From JBGAJN01 sp044224905 (GTDB lineage: Bacteria; Verrucomicrobiota; Verrucomicrobiia; Limisphaerales; JBGAJN01): a stretch of DNA of 64,000 nucleotides. The notes under the pieces are model-generated. The model was not told the DNA's origin and made no database searches. It was given only the letters and a program-made list of their open reading frames with translations. Each line of letters opens with the position of its first letter. Within the stretch, counting starts at the first letter, position 1. A program made the translations under genes and the position numbers. The stretch lies in contig JBGAJN010000001.1 in the NCBI GenBank assembly GCA_044224905.1, positions 1,178,001 through 1,242,000 on the forward strand, given 5' to 3'. This document shows positions 23,922-32,682 of the stretch, piece after piece.

Positions 23922-24911
23922 TCACGGCACTGGCACCGTGTTGAACACCTTTGCGATGATGTCTTCCGTAGTGACGCCTTCGGCCTCCGCTTCGTAGGTG
24001 AGGATGATGCGGTGGCGCAGGACGTCGGGGCCGATGCTCTTGATGTCCTGCGGCGTGACGTAGGCGCGACCTTCGAGCAACGCCCACGCTTTCGCTGCGA
24101 GCGCGAGGTTGATCGTGGCGCGCGGTGAGGCGCCGAATTGGATGAGGTGTTTGATGTCGAGTCCGTATTGCTCCGGCTTGCGCGTGGCGAAGACGATCTT
24201 GACGATGTAGTCGCGGATCTTGTCGTCGACGTGGATGCGATCGACGAGTTTGCGCGTGTTCAAAATCTCCTCGAGCGCGATGACGGCGTCGATCTTCGTG
24301 CTGGCGGAGGTGAACGCCATCGTGTCGAGAATCTTCCGCTCCTCCACCTCGGTCGGGTAATCGATGACGATCTTGAACATGAAGCGATCCACCTGCGCTT
24401 CGGGCAAGGGATACGTGCCTTCCTGATCGATCGGGTTTTCTGTGGCGAGCACGAGGAACGGCGAGGGCAGCGTCATCGTTTCGCCGCCGAGCGTGACCTG
24501 GCGTTCCTGCATCGCTTCGAGCAAAGCGGATTGCACCTTGGCGGGCGCGCGGTTGATTTCGTCGGCGAGGACGAGGTTGGCGAAGATAGGTCCCTTGGTG
24601 GCGTGATATTTTCCGTCCTGCGGATTGTAGATCAACGTGCCGGTGATGTCGGCGGGCAGGAGGTCGGGCGTGAATTGGATGCGGTTGAACTTCGCCTGAA
24701 TCGCCGCGGCGAGCGTGCGCACGGACAACGTCTTGGCGAGGCCGGGCACGCCTTCGAGGAGAACGTGACCGTTGGCGAGCAGGCCGACAAGCAGGCGATC
24801 GACAAGGTATTGCTGGCCGACGACGACGCGGCCGATTTCACTGCGCAGTTTGTTGATCCAAGTGGAGGTCTGCTTGACCTGTTCGTTGAGTTGATCGAGA
24901 TCGGCGTTCAT
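23922..24911 (-). CDS. moxR: MoxR-family AAA+ ATPase
   Basis: A 329-residue AAA+ ATPase with Walker A GVPGLAKT (54-61), Walker B 'LVLADEINRAPAKVQSALLEAM', sensor 1 'LATENP' and a C-terminal lid with 'GASPRATINLALAAKAWAL'. These are all MoxR-subfamily signatures. It heads the operon moxR-DUF58-DUF4381-batA-batB-batC-batD-batE. MoxR ATPases are thought to act as chaperone-like remodelers for the VWA proteins. The gap to the next gene holds an intergenic repeat. Confidence 0.95.
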   Translation of the reverse strand: MNADLDQLNEQVKQTSTWINKLRSEIGRVVVGQQYLVDRLLVGLLANGHVLLEGVPGLAKTLSVRTLAAAIQAKFNRIQFTPDLLPADITGTLIYNPQDGKYHATKGPIFANLVLADEINRAPAKVQSALLEAMQERQVTLGGETMTLPSPFLVLATENPIDQEGTYPLPEAQVDRFMFKIVIDYPTEVEERKILDTMAFTSASTKIDAVIALEEILNTRKLVDRIHVDDKIRDYIVKIVFATRKPEQYGLDIKHLIQFGASPRATINLALAAKAWALLEGRAYVTPQDIKSIGPDVLRHRIILTYEAEAEGVTTEDIIAKVFNTVPVP

Positions 24912-25034
24912 GAAAGCGGCGGGTGGTTCCTGGCGACAAGGCGGAACAGCGATGATTGCATCGCGTGTTTATGCATCGGACCCGCGGGCTTCTCAAGCTC
25001 CAACGGCTGCAAGCGTGGAATCGAGCGCCGCCGA

Positions 25035-25637
25035 TCAGCGTTTGAATCCGAGGTCGAACTTCGCCGCGCACTTGGGGCAGATGCTGTGCGTCAGTTCCGC
25101 TTGCGAATGCTCGTGAATGTAGTCCTCGATCTTTTTCCAGTAACCGTCGTCCTCGCGAACGTCTTTGCACCACGCGCAAATCGGGAGCAGGCCGCGGAGC
25201 GTCTTGATCTGATCGATGGCCTCCTGAAGCTCATGATTCAAGTCCCGCAACTCGGTTTCAACCTGATGCCGGTAAAGCGCGATCTCGATGGCCACATGAA
25301 GTTCGCGTTCGTCGAAGGGCTTGAGGATATATCCGAACGGTCCGGAAACCTGGGCGCGTCGCATTGTGGGGTCGTCAGCGTGCGCCGTCAGGAACACGAC
25401 GGGGATTTCGTGAAACTCGGTAATCCTGGTGGCGGCTTGGACACCGTCCATCTGTCCCTGGAGAATGATGTCCATCAGCACGAGATCGGGCTTGGAGGAT
25501 TCGACCTGCTCAAGGGCATTTTCACCGGAAGCGGCTTTTCCCGCGACGGCATAGCCCAAGCGAATGAGATGTTCTTCCAGGTCCGCCGCCACGATTCCCT
25601 CATCTTCGACGATCAAGATCCGTTTATTCGATGACAT
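25035..25637 (-). CDS. Response regulator with C-terminal four-cysteine module
   Basis: A 200-residue protein. The CheY-like receiver spans residues 5-120, with acidic residues Glu11/Asp12, phospho-acceptor Asp56 ('LVLMDII') and Lys106 in 'ILKPF'. A short coiled coil (125-145) leads to a C-terminal module with 'ICAWCKDVREDDGYW' and 'SICPKCAAKF', two CxxC pairs that could bind zinc. There is no DNA-binding helix-turn-helix. Its first 14 bases overlap the end of the histidine kinase gene, so it is the cognate partner. The output of the Cys module is unknown. Confidence 0.88.
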   Translation of the reverse strand: MSSNKRILIVEDEGIVAADLEEHLIRLGYAVAGKAASGENALEQVESSKPDLVLMDIILQGQMDGVQAATRITEFHEIPVVFLTAHADDPTMRRAQVSGPFGYILKPFDERELHVAIEIALYRHQVETELRDLNHELQEAIDQIKTLRGLLPICAWCKDVREDDGYWKKIEDYIHEHSQAELTHSICPKCAAKFDLGFKR

Positions 25638-27885
25638 GTTGCTCGTTCCTTTCTTTGGTGGTTATTTCACATGCTTTGATTGTGACGGCGGTCCCGTGGT
25701 CCACGCGAACCTGCAAGGTCCCGCGCAGCTGCTCGGTGAGGATGCGAATCAGACGCAGACCGAGCGAAGAACAATTCTGCCAATCGAAATCGGCGGGAAG
25801 ACCAACGCCATCGTCCCGCACCACCAGATCCAATTCGCCGATCTGGGTTTGACGCAATGACACGGAGATGGTGCCCCGTTCACGGTTCACAAACGCGTGT
25901 TTGAGGCAGTTGGCGACGAGTTCGTTCAGAATCAATCCGAATGGGAGGGCGGTTTCGAGATTGAGCGACACGGGATCCACTTGCAGATCGATGCAAATCG
26001 TCTGCGCGGGGTGGTGGTAGGTTCGCGTCAACATTCTGACAAGTGTGCGAACGTATTCCTCGAAATTGATCTTCGCAAGGCTCGGAGCCTGATAAAGGCG
26101 TTCGTGAATAAGGGCCATGGAGCGGATCCGGCCTTGAAGTTCGCGAAAGACTCCGAGCGCTCCGGGATCGTGGATTTGGCCGGCTTGTAGCTGAATCACG
26201 CTCGAAATGAGCTGCATGTTGTTTTTGACGCGGTGGTGGATTTCCTTAAGGAGCGTCTCTTTTTCGCGCAGGGAATCCTTGAGGGCAGCTTCCGCCTGCA
26301 TGAGCTGGGTGATATCGCTGCCGTAGACGCGAATTCGCTGAGCGTCGGGCAAGTAGTTGATGGTTTGCGCGTAGCAGATTCCCCGAACTGTTATTTCTCG
26401 GCGCACCGCAGTGTCGCTTCCATCGAACAACGGTTTCGACACCTCAGCCAGCCCCGCCAGCATGGGGTGTTGCAGGGCCAGACTTTTCAAATCGGGGAAA
26501 AGTTGCGCGGCAAATGGGTTCACGTAATGAACTACGTTTCTCACCAGATCCAATTCTACGATCGGGTTGGGATTGCGTTCCGGAAAGGAGGCCAGCCAAG
26601 CCGCAGTCTCCTGAGCGAGCTTGCGCTCCGTAATGTCGGCGCGGATGGCGACGTACTGATACGGTTTCCCCTCGGGGTTAAGGAACGGGACGATCGTGGT
26701 ATCAACCCAGTAGTAGCTCCCGTCCTTGGCGCGATTTTTAATTTCACCTTTCCACACGCGGCCGTGGCCGATCGTCGTCCAGAGATCGCGAATGAATTCC
26801 TTGGGATGGAACTTAGAATTGATGATCCGGTGGTCCTGACCAAGTAGTTCTTCGCGCGAATACTTCGAGATCGCGCAAAACTTGTCGTTCACGTAAGTGA
26901 TCTTCCCCTGCGGATCCGTGATCGCGACGATTGCATGCTCATCCAGCGCCGCCTTCAAATCATTGACCTCTTTCAGCGACGCCCGCCGTTGTTCTTCGGC
27001 GCGTTTGCGCTCGGTAATGTCTTCGACGACGGCGAGCCCGTAATCCGGTTCACCCGAACTTTTGTACACCATCGATCCCGTCAAATAGATCCACACGGGG
27101 GAACCATCCTTGCGGACGTAGCGCTTTTCCATCGAGTAGGTGGAGATCTTTCCGGCCATCAGCTTCTGGCTTAATTCCAAGTCGGCATCGAGATCGTCCG
27201 GGTGGGTGATTTCCTGAAACGTGAGCTTCAATAACTCCTCCCGACTGTAGCCAATAATGTCGCACAACTTCTGATTCACCAGCAGCCATCGACCATCCAG
27301 ACCAACGTGCGCAATGCCGACCGCGGCCTGTTCAAACGTCGCGCGAAAACGTTCCTCGCTATGTCGCAACGCAGCATTCGCCTGTTCCAAGGCTTCCGTG
27401 CGCTGTTGCACGCGCCGTTCAAGTTCATCCTGGGATCGACGAAGTTCTTCCTCCGCGCGTTTCCGATCGGCGATTTCTCGCTGCAGTTCGCTGTTTACGT
27501 TCGCCAATTCGCTGGGACTCGGAAGCGCCATGGCGGCCGGAGCGAGTTTGACCAACACGATCGCAGTGGTCACTGAAAGTGCCGCGGTGATGGATTTGAT
27601 CACCCCCGCCAAGCGGTAAGTGCCGTGCCACACGGTCCAGATCTCCATCAGATGAGTCGTGCCACACGCTACGATGAAACCGCCGAACATGAGGAACAGC
27701 CAGGGGTACGGAAGGTCGCGACGTTTCCGCACAAAATACAGCAACGTCAGGGGAATCGAGTAGTAGGCGAGCGTGATCAGCGCGTCCGAGATGACGTTGA
27801 GCCAAACGATGTCGGCGCTCCAAAAGTAACAATGCCCGTGCGGCATGTAGTCGTTGGTGAAGAGATTGCGAAAGAAATCCCACAT
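25624..27885 (-). CDS. Sensor histidine kinase with ethylene-receptor-like membrane domain and PAS domains
   Basis: A 753-residue protein. Residues about 25-110 form three membrane helices that match the ETR1 ethylene-binding domain. Asp34, Tyr41, Ile44, Pro45, Ile71, Cys74 and His78 align one-for-one with ETR1 Asp25, Tyr32, Ile35, Pro36, Ile62, Cys65 and His69; Cys65 and His69 hold copper in plants. A coiled coil (125-170) and at least three PAS/PAC units follow (about 175-300, 305-430, 435-540). Then comes a HisKA_2-type dimerisation helix with His550/551 ('HHRVKNN') and an HATPase with 'NELVANCLKHAF' and 'DDGVGLP'. It is the likely partner of the overlapping response regulator. Confidence 0.9.
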   Translation of the reverse strand: MWDFFRNLFTNDYMPHGHCYFWSADIVWLNVISDALITLAYYSIPLTLLYFVRKRRDLPYPWLFLMFGGFIVACGTTHLMEIWTVWHGTYRLAGVIKSITAALSVTTAIVLVKLAPAAMALPSPSELANVNSELQREIADRKRAEEELRRSQDELERRVQQRTEALEQANAALRHSEERFRATFEQAAVGIAHVGLDGRWLLVNQKLCDIIGYSREELLKLTFQEITHPDDLDADLELSQKLMAGKISTYSMEKRYVRKDGSPVWIYLTGSMVYKSSGEPDYGLAVVEDITERKRAEEQRRASLKEVNDLKAALDEHAIVAITDPQGKITYVNDKFCAISKYSREELLGQDHRIINSKFHPKEFIRDLWTTIGHGRVWKGEIKNRAKDGSYYWVDTTIVPFLNPEGKPYQYVAIRADITERKLAQETAAWLASFPERNPNPIVELDLVRNVVHYVNPFAAQLFPDLKSLALQHPMLAGLAEVSKPLFDGSDTAVRREITVRGICYAQTINYLPDAQRIRVYGSDITQLMQAEAALKDSLREKETLLKEIHHRVKNNMQLISSVIQLQAGQIHDPGALGVFRELQGRIRSMALIHERLYQAPSLAKINFEEYVRTLVRMLTRTYHHPAQTICIDLQVDPVSLNLETALPFGLILNELVANCLKHAFVNRERGTISVSLRQTQIGELDLVVRDDGVGLPADFDWQNCSSLGLRLIRILTEQLRGTLQVRVDHGTAVTIKACEITTKERNEQHVIE

Positions 27886-28100
27886 AGGCTTGGGCGTGTT
27901 AAACGTTTGTAGTTTCCCGACAGCTTTCGGCCATCAACGGTTGCTCCATCAACTGTGATCCAAACGTATTGATGAATTTTCAGTTCGCAACCGCATTCTC
28001 GAAGATCGCGCAGATTTCGTGCGCGATTTACTTGTCACTCTTCGTCGGAGACTTCATCCTGCCCGTCACGATTTCGCACGAACTCTGAAACCTGAATCGA

Positions 28101-30401
28101 ATGACCGAGCCAGCCATCACTCCTGAACTCATCCAGAAACACGGCCTCACTCCGGATGAATACGCCCACGTTAAACAAATCCTCGGGCGCGAACCGAGCT
28201 ACACGGAGCTCGGCATCTTCTCGGTGATGTGGTCGGAGCACTGCTCCTACAAAAACACGCGTCCGCTGCTGAAGACCTTCCCGACCAAGTCGCCGAAGAT
28301 CCTCGTCGGCGCGGGCGAAGAGAACGCCGGCATCATCGACATCGGCGACGGACTGGCCATCGCGTTCAAGATCGAATCCCACAACCACCCCAGCGCCGTG
28401 GAACCGTTCCAAGGCGCAGCCACCGGCGTGGGCGGCATCGTGCGCGACATTTTCACGATGGGTGCGCGACCGGTGTGCGCGATCAACTCGCTGCGGTTCG
28501 GTGAACTTTCCAATCCCGAAGTCCGCCGGCTTTTCTCCGGTGTGGTGAACGGCATCGCGCATTACGGCAATTGCTTCGGCATTCCGACCATCGCGGGCGA
28601 AGTTTACTTCGACAAAACCTACGAGGGTAATCCGCTTGTGAACGCGTTCTGTCTCGGCGTGCTGCGTCACGACCAGATCGCGCGCGGCGCAGCCAAAGGC
28701 ATCGGCAACCCCGTCTTCTATGTCGGCCCCGCCACGGGTCGCGACGGTCTCGCCGGTGCGGCCTTCGCGTCGCAGGACTTAACGGAGGAATCCTCCGAGC
28801 AACAGCGCGGCGCCGTACAGGTCGGCGATCCGTTCATGGAAAAGCTCGTCTGCGAAGCGTGCCTCGAACTCCTCGCCACCGACGCTGTGGCCGGCATTCA
28901 AGACATGGGCGCCGCCGGTCTCACGTGCTCGACGTGTGAAACCGCCGCGCGCGCCGGTACCGGCATCGAGATCGAACTCGACAAGGTTCCGCAACGCGCG
29001 CCGAACATGACCAGCTACGAGATCATGCTCAGCGAATCGCAGGAGCGCATGTTGATCATCGTAAAGAAGGGCCGCGAAGCCGAAGTGAAGCGCATTTTCG
29101 ACAAGTGGGATTTGCCATGGGCGGAGGTCGGCTTCGTCACCGACACCGGTCACATGATCGTGCGCCATCACGGAAAAATCGTCGCCGACATTCCGGCGAA
29201 GAAGCTCGCCGACGAAGCGCCGGTGTACCACCGCGAATCGCAGGAGCCGGAGTATTTGAAAGCCGTGCGCGCGTTCCGCCTCGACGCGATTTCCGATTGC
29301 AAGTCGCCCGTCGCCGATCTCTTGAAGCTCCTCGCGTGGCCGAGCATCGCCTCGAAGAACTGGGTCTATCGCCAGTATGACCACATGGTCCGCGATGGTT
29401 CCATCGTGTGCCCGGGCAGCGACGCCGCGGTCATTCGCATCAAGGGCGATTCGTTGCCCGAGTCTTCCAACGGCAAATCGATGCCGGAAAAATTCGTCGC
29501 CATGACGGTCGATTGTAACGGCGTCTACGTTTACCTCGATCCGTATGAAGGCGGAAAAGCCGCCGTCACCGAGGCGTGCCGCAATCTCGCCTGCGCTGGC
29601 GCATCGCCGCTCGGAGCCACCGACAACCTCAATTGCCCGAACCCGCACAAGCCGGAACTCTTCTGGCAGATCAAAGAATCCGTGCGCGGTTTGGCCGATG
29701 CGTGCCGTGCGTTTAACGCCCCGGTCACCGGCGGCAATTGCTCGCTCTACAACCAAAGCCCCGCCGGTCCGATCGACCCGACGCCCACCGTAGCCGTCGT
29801 CGGCCTCGTGGAAAAGGTGGAGCACATCACCACGCAATGGTTCAAAGACGAGGGCGACGTGATCCTGCTGCTTGGCGACATCGTTGATTCCAGCGATCCG
29901 ATTCTCGGACTCGGTGGCAGCGCATATCTGCAAGTGATTCACGGCAAGAAGACCGGCACCCCGCCGCGTTGCGAATTGCCAAAGATGAATCAGATCCACA
30001 ACGCATTGCTCACCGTGATCCGCAACGGCTGGGTGAAGAGCGCGCACGATTGCAGCGACGGCGGCCTCGCCGTTGCGCTCGCCGAGAGCTGCATCAGCCA
30101 GCAAATCGCCCGCGAAACTCCGCGCCTGATCGGCGCCAAGGTGGATTTGTCCGCCGCGAAAGGGTTGCGCCTCGACGCGCTGCTCTTCGGCGAAACCCAA
30201 GGACGCATTGTTCTCTCCGCCACTGCGGCGAACGCCGACAAAATCATTGCCGAAGCCGCCAAGCGAGGTGTCTCGGCCACGCGCATTGGTTCAGTTGGTG
30301 GCGACACGCTGCACATCAAGACTGCCACGGGTGAATCCACGGCGAAGCTGACCAAACTGCACGACGCGTGGTGGAATAGCATCGCCCGCGCGATGGCGTA
30401 A
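28101..30401 (+). CDS. purL: Phosphoribosylformylglycinamidine synthase subunit PurL (short form)
   Basis: A 766-residue FGAM synthase of the short type that needs separate PurS and PurQ. Early signatures are 'LGREPSYTELGIFSVMWSEHCSYKNTRPLL' and 'GDGLAIAFKIESHNHPSAVEPFQGAATGVGG'. Later ones are 'QDMGAAGLTCSTCE' and, in the second half, 'GNCSLYNQ' and 'HDCSDGGLAVALAES', the two AIRS-like ATP-binding modules. It uses ATP, FGAR and channelled ammonia in the fourth step of purine synthesis. purS and purQ are on the same strand 12.5 kb upstream, so the subunits are encoded together in the region but not in one operon. Confidence 0.96.
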   Translation: MTEPAITPELIQKHGLTPDEYAHVKQILGREPSYTELGIFSVMWSEHCSYKNTRPLLKTFPTKSPKILVGAGEENAGIIDIGDGLAIAFKIESHNHPSAVEPFQGAATGVGGIVRDIFTMGARPVCAINSLRFGELSNPEVRRLFSGVVNGIAHYGNCFGIPTIAGEVYFDKTYEGNPLVNAFCLGVLRHDQIARGAAKGIGNPVFYVGPATGRDGLAGAAFASQDLTEESSEQQRGAVQVGDPFMEKLVCEACLELLATDAVAGIQDMGAAGLTCSTCETAARAGTGIEIELDKVPQRAPNMTSYEIMLSESQERMLIIVKKGREAEVKRIFDKWDLPWAEVGFVTDTGHMIVRHHGKIVADIPAKKLADEAPVYHRESQEPEYLKAVRAFRLDAISDCKSPVADLLKLLAWPSIASKNWVYRQYDHMVRDGSIVCPGSDAAVIRIKGDSLPESSNGKSMPEKFVAMTVDCNGVYVYLDPYEGGKAAVTEACRNLACAGASPLGATDNLNCPNPHKPELFWQIKESVRGLADACRAFNAPVTGGNCSLYNQSPAGPIDPTPTVAVVGLVEKVEHITTQWFKDEGDVILLLGDIVDSSDPILGLGGSAYLQVIHGKKTGTPPRCELPKMNQIHNALLTVIRNGWVKSAHDCSDGGLAVALAESCISQQIARETPRLIGAKVDLSAAKGLRLDALLFGETQGRIVLSATAANADKIIAEAAKRGVSATRIGSVGGDTLHIKTATGESTAKLTKLHDAWWNSIARAMA

Positions 30402-30499
30402 GCTCCCGGAGTCATTCGAAACGCGGCTGCGAGATCGCTCGTAGCCAAGTAGATCCTTGAGGCGTCTCGATGGGTAAGCTAAACCCATTGCCGATCACT

Positions 30500-31789
30500 A
30501 TGAACACGCTTCAACGCCTCTGCCTTGCCCTTCTTTCACTGCTTCCGTTGACGCTTCACGCCGCCAACTGGCCTGCGTGGCGCGGACCGCTGGGGACAGG
30601 CATTTCCGAGGAGAACAATCTGCCTACGAAATGGAGCAAGACCGAGAATGTGAAATGGCGCGTGGCCTTGCCCGAGCGCGGAAACTCCACGCCGATCATT
30701 TGGGGCGACCGCATTTTCCTCACGCAAGCTGTCGGCGAGCAGCGCACGCTCATGTGCTTCAACCGCGCCAACGGAAAGTTGCTCTGGCAAAAAGGCGTCG
30801 CCACGAAAGAAAAGGAGCCCACCCACGCGACCAATCCCTATTGCTCCGCATCGCCGGTCACGGACGGCGAGAGGGTTATCGTGTCGTTCGCGTCGGATGG
30901 ATTGTATTGCTACGACTTCAATGGAAAGGAACTTTGGCGCCGTGCCGATCTGGGCCGACAGATTCACATCTGGGGCAACGCCGCGTCGCCGGTGATTTAC
31001 GGCGATCTCTGTTTCCTCAACTTCGGACCCGGCGAAACCACGTACCTCCTCGCCGTGGACAAGAAAACTGGTCGCACGCTGTGGAAGAAAAACGAGGACT
31101 CCGGCTACAACAAGCCCGCGACGGCCGATGCGAAGGGCGCGAAGAAAGGCGGCGGCAACGCGACCTACGTCGGTTCGTGGACCACGCCCACGTTGATGAA
31201 AGTGGAAGGCAAGGATCAACTCTTGATGAGCTGGCCGAAGCGTCTCGCCGCGTATGATCCCGCCAGCGGCAAGGAACTCTGGACGTGCTCCGGCTTGAAT
31301 CCGTTGTGCTACACCTCGCCGATTTACGAAAACGGCATCGTCGTCGCCATGGGCGGCTTTAGCGGCATGGCCATCGCCGTGCGCGCGGGCGGCAGTGGCG
31401 ACGTGACCGAGTCGCGCCGCGTGTGGCATCACCCGCGCTCGCCGCAACGCATCGGCTCAGGCGTCATCAAGGACGGCCACATCTACATTCACAACGACCC
31501 CGGCACCGCGATGTGCATCGACCTCAAGACCGGCGAGAACGTGTGGACGGAACGCCTCAAAGGCGAAGGCAAGAGCGGCGTGAACTGGAGCAGCGTGATG
31601 CTCTCGGGAGACAACTGCTACTCGATCACCCAGGGCGGCGACTGCTTTGTTTTCAAAGCCAGCCCGAAGTTCGAACTCGTCTCCGTGAATTCACTCGGTG
31701 AACCCAGCAACTCTTCAATCGTTCCGAGCAACGGCGAACTGTTCATCCGCACGCACGCGGCACTTTGGTGCATTACTGCGAAGAAGTAA
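30500..31789 (+). CDS. PQQ-type beta-propeller repeat protein, exported
   Basis: A 429-residue protein with a signal peptide (about 1-21, 'LLSLLPLTLHAANW') and 6-8 repeats of the PQQ/BamB propeller ('WRGPLGTGISEE' at the start, then 'GKLLWQKG', 'GKELWRRADLG', 'GRTLWKKNEDSG', 'GKELWTCSG', 'GENVWTERLKG'). The ATG at 30500 precedes the signal sequence; an in-frame ATG at 30470 only adds residues before it. Such single-domain propellers are abundant in Verrucomicrobiota and Planctomycetes, usually without a known substrate. No dehydrogenase partner is adjacent. Confidence 0.85.
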   Translation: MNTLQRLCLALLSLLPLTLHAANWPAWRGPLGTGISEENNLPTKWSKTENVKWRVALPERGNSTPIIWGDRIFLTQAVGEQRTLMCFNRANGKLLWQKGVATKEKEPTHATNPYCSASPVTDGERVIVSFASDGLYCYDFNGKELWRRADLGRQIHIWGNAASPVIYGDLCFLNFGPGETTYLLAVDKKTGRTLWKKNEDSGYNKPATADAKGAKKGGGNATYVGSWTTPTLMKVEGKDQLLMSWPKRLAAYDPASGKELWTCSGLNPLCYTSPIYENGIVVAMGGFSGMAIAVRAGGSGDVTESRRVWHHPRSPQRIGSGVIKDGHIYIHNDPGTAMCIDLKTGENVWTERLKGEGKSGVNWSSVMLSGDNCYSITQGGDCFVFKASPKFELVSVNSLGEPSNSSIVPSNGELFIRTHAALWCITAKK

Positions 31790-32632
31790 TTACGCCGGAG
31801 AACCGCTCTGCTTGTTCCACATCTTCTCCCAAGCATCACCTCGCGCCGGACGCGCCGGTAACTCGACGTCCACGTAGAGCACCTTTTCCGCATCGACGCC
31901 ATACGGTCCCGTCAAGACGGGTTGGCCGTCCGGTCCGACAACGAGCGAGCAGCCGATGCATTTGCGACCTTGCCACGCGCCATCCGTGATCCAGCCAACA
32001 TTGCTGACTCCGACAATCCACAGGCGGTAGTCGCGGGCGACCGGCCCATAGTTGTCGCGCCAGAGTTGGCCGTACGGCTCCTTCGTGTTGTCGTGATCCG
32101 CCGGCATCGCCCACGCGCACGGAGACAAAATAACATCCGCGCCCATCAAGCCGAGCGTGCGGCTCACGACCTGTCCGCGCGCGAACGCATCGGCGCATAT
32201 CATCAGACCGAAGGTGCCCAACGGTGTGTGCGCCACGGCAAGTCGATCGCCCTGCGCGTAGAGATCATGAACGATATCGAGTTCGTTTAGTTTCCGATGG
32301 TGGAGCAATACTTCGCCTCGAGGACTGATAAAGACGGCGGAGTTGAAAAGTTGCTGACCGGAACGTTCCACGATGCCGGCGCAGACGTAAATGCGATTCG
32401 TCCGAGCCGCATCGCGGAGCCGTCTGCACGCTTCACCGTCGGGAATTTCGTCCGCGAGGGTGAGAGCAGAACTGTGTCCCCAACCCACGTCCAGAGCCTC
32501 CGGCAGAAGGGCGACCGAAGCACCGGCGCGAGCGGCTTGGTTTATGAAATTCTCCGCGCGCTGAAGGTTCTCGTCCTTGTGCCCGCCGCTCACGAGCATC
32601 TGAATGAGTGCCAGTTTGAACACGGCGAACAT
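31790..32632 (-). CDS. Carbon-nitrogen hydrolase (nitrilase superfamily)
   Basis: A 280-residue enzyme with the nitrilase-superfamily triad: Glu in 'LLPEALD' (near residue 44), Lys in 'HHRKLNE' and Cys in 'GLMICADAF'. 'ILSPCAWAMP' and 'WIVGVSNVG' follow as in amidases. The ATG at 32632 is chosen because it starts at the first strand ('FKLALIQM'). It hydrolyses a C-N bond of an amide, carbamoyl or nitrile. The absence of pathway neighbours leaves the substrate open. It is convergent with the PQQ-propeller gene with no gap. Confidence 0.87.
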   Translation of the reverse strand: MFAVFKLALIQMLVSGGHKDENLQRAENFINQAARAGASVALLPEALDVGWGHSSALTLADEIPDGEACRRLRDAARTNRIYVCAGIVERSGQQLFNSAVFISPRGEVLLHHRKLNELDIVHDLYAQGDRLAVAHTPLGTFGLMICADAFARGQVVSRTLGLMGADVILSPCAWAMPADHDNTKEPYGQLWRDNYGPVARDYRLWIVGVSNVGWITDGAWQGRKCIGCSLVVGPDGQPVLTGPYGVDAEKVLYVDVELPARPARGDAWEKMWNKQSGSPA

Positions 32633-32682
32633 TAGCCCCAGAACCGCCCCGCGATGCCAAGAAATTTCCGCCGAACTAGCCG

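Noticed and set aside
24138..25634. An open frame (498 codons) on the plus strand
   Set aside because: It is antisense to moxR and the response regulator, both certain from their motifs.
28016..28084. TTCGTGCG...CGCACGAA inverted repeat upstream of purL
   Set aside because: The arms are about 50 bp apart and short, so chance is a sufficient explanation.
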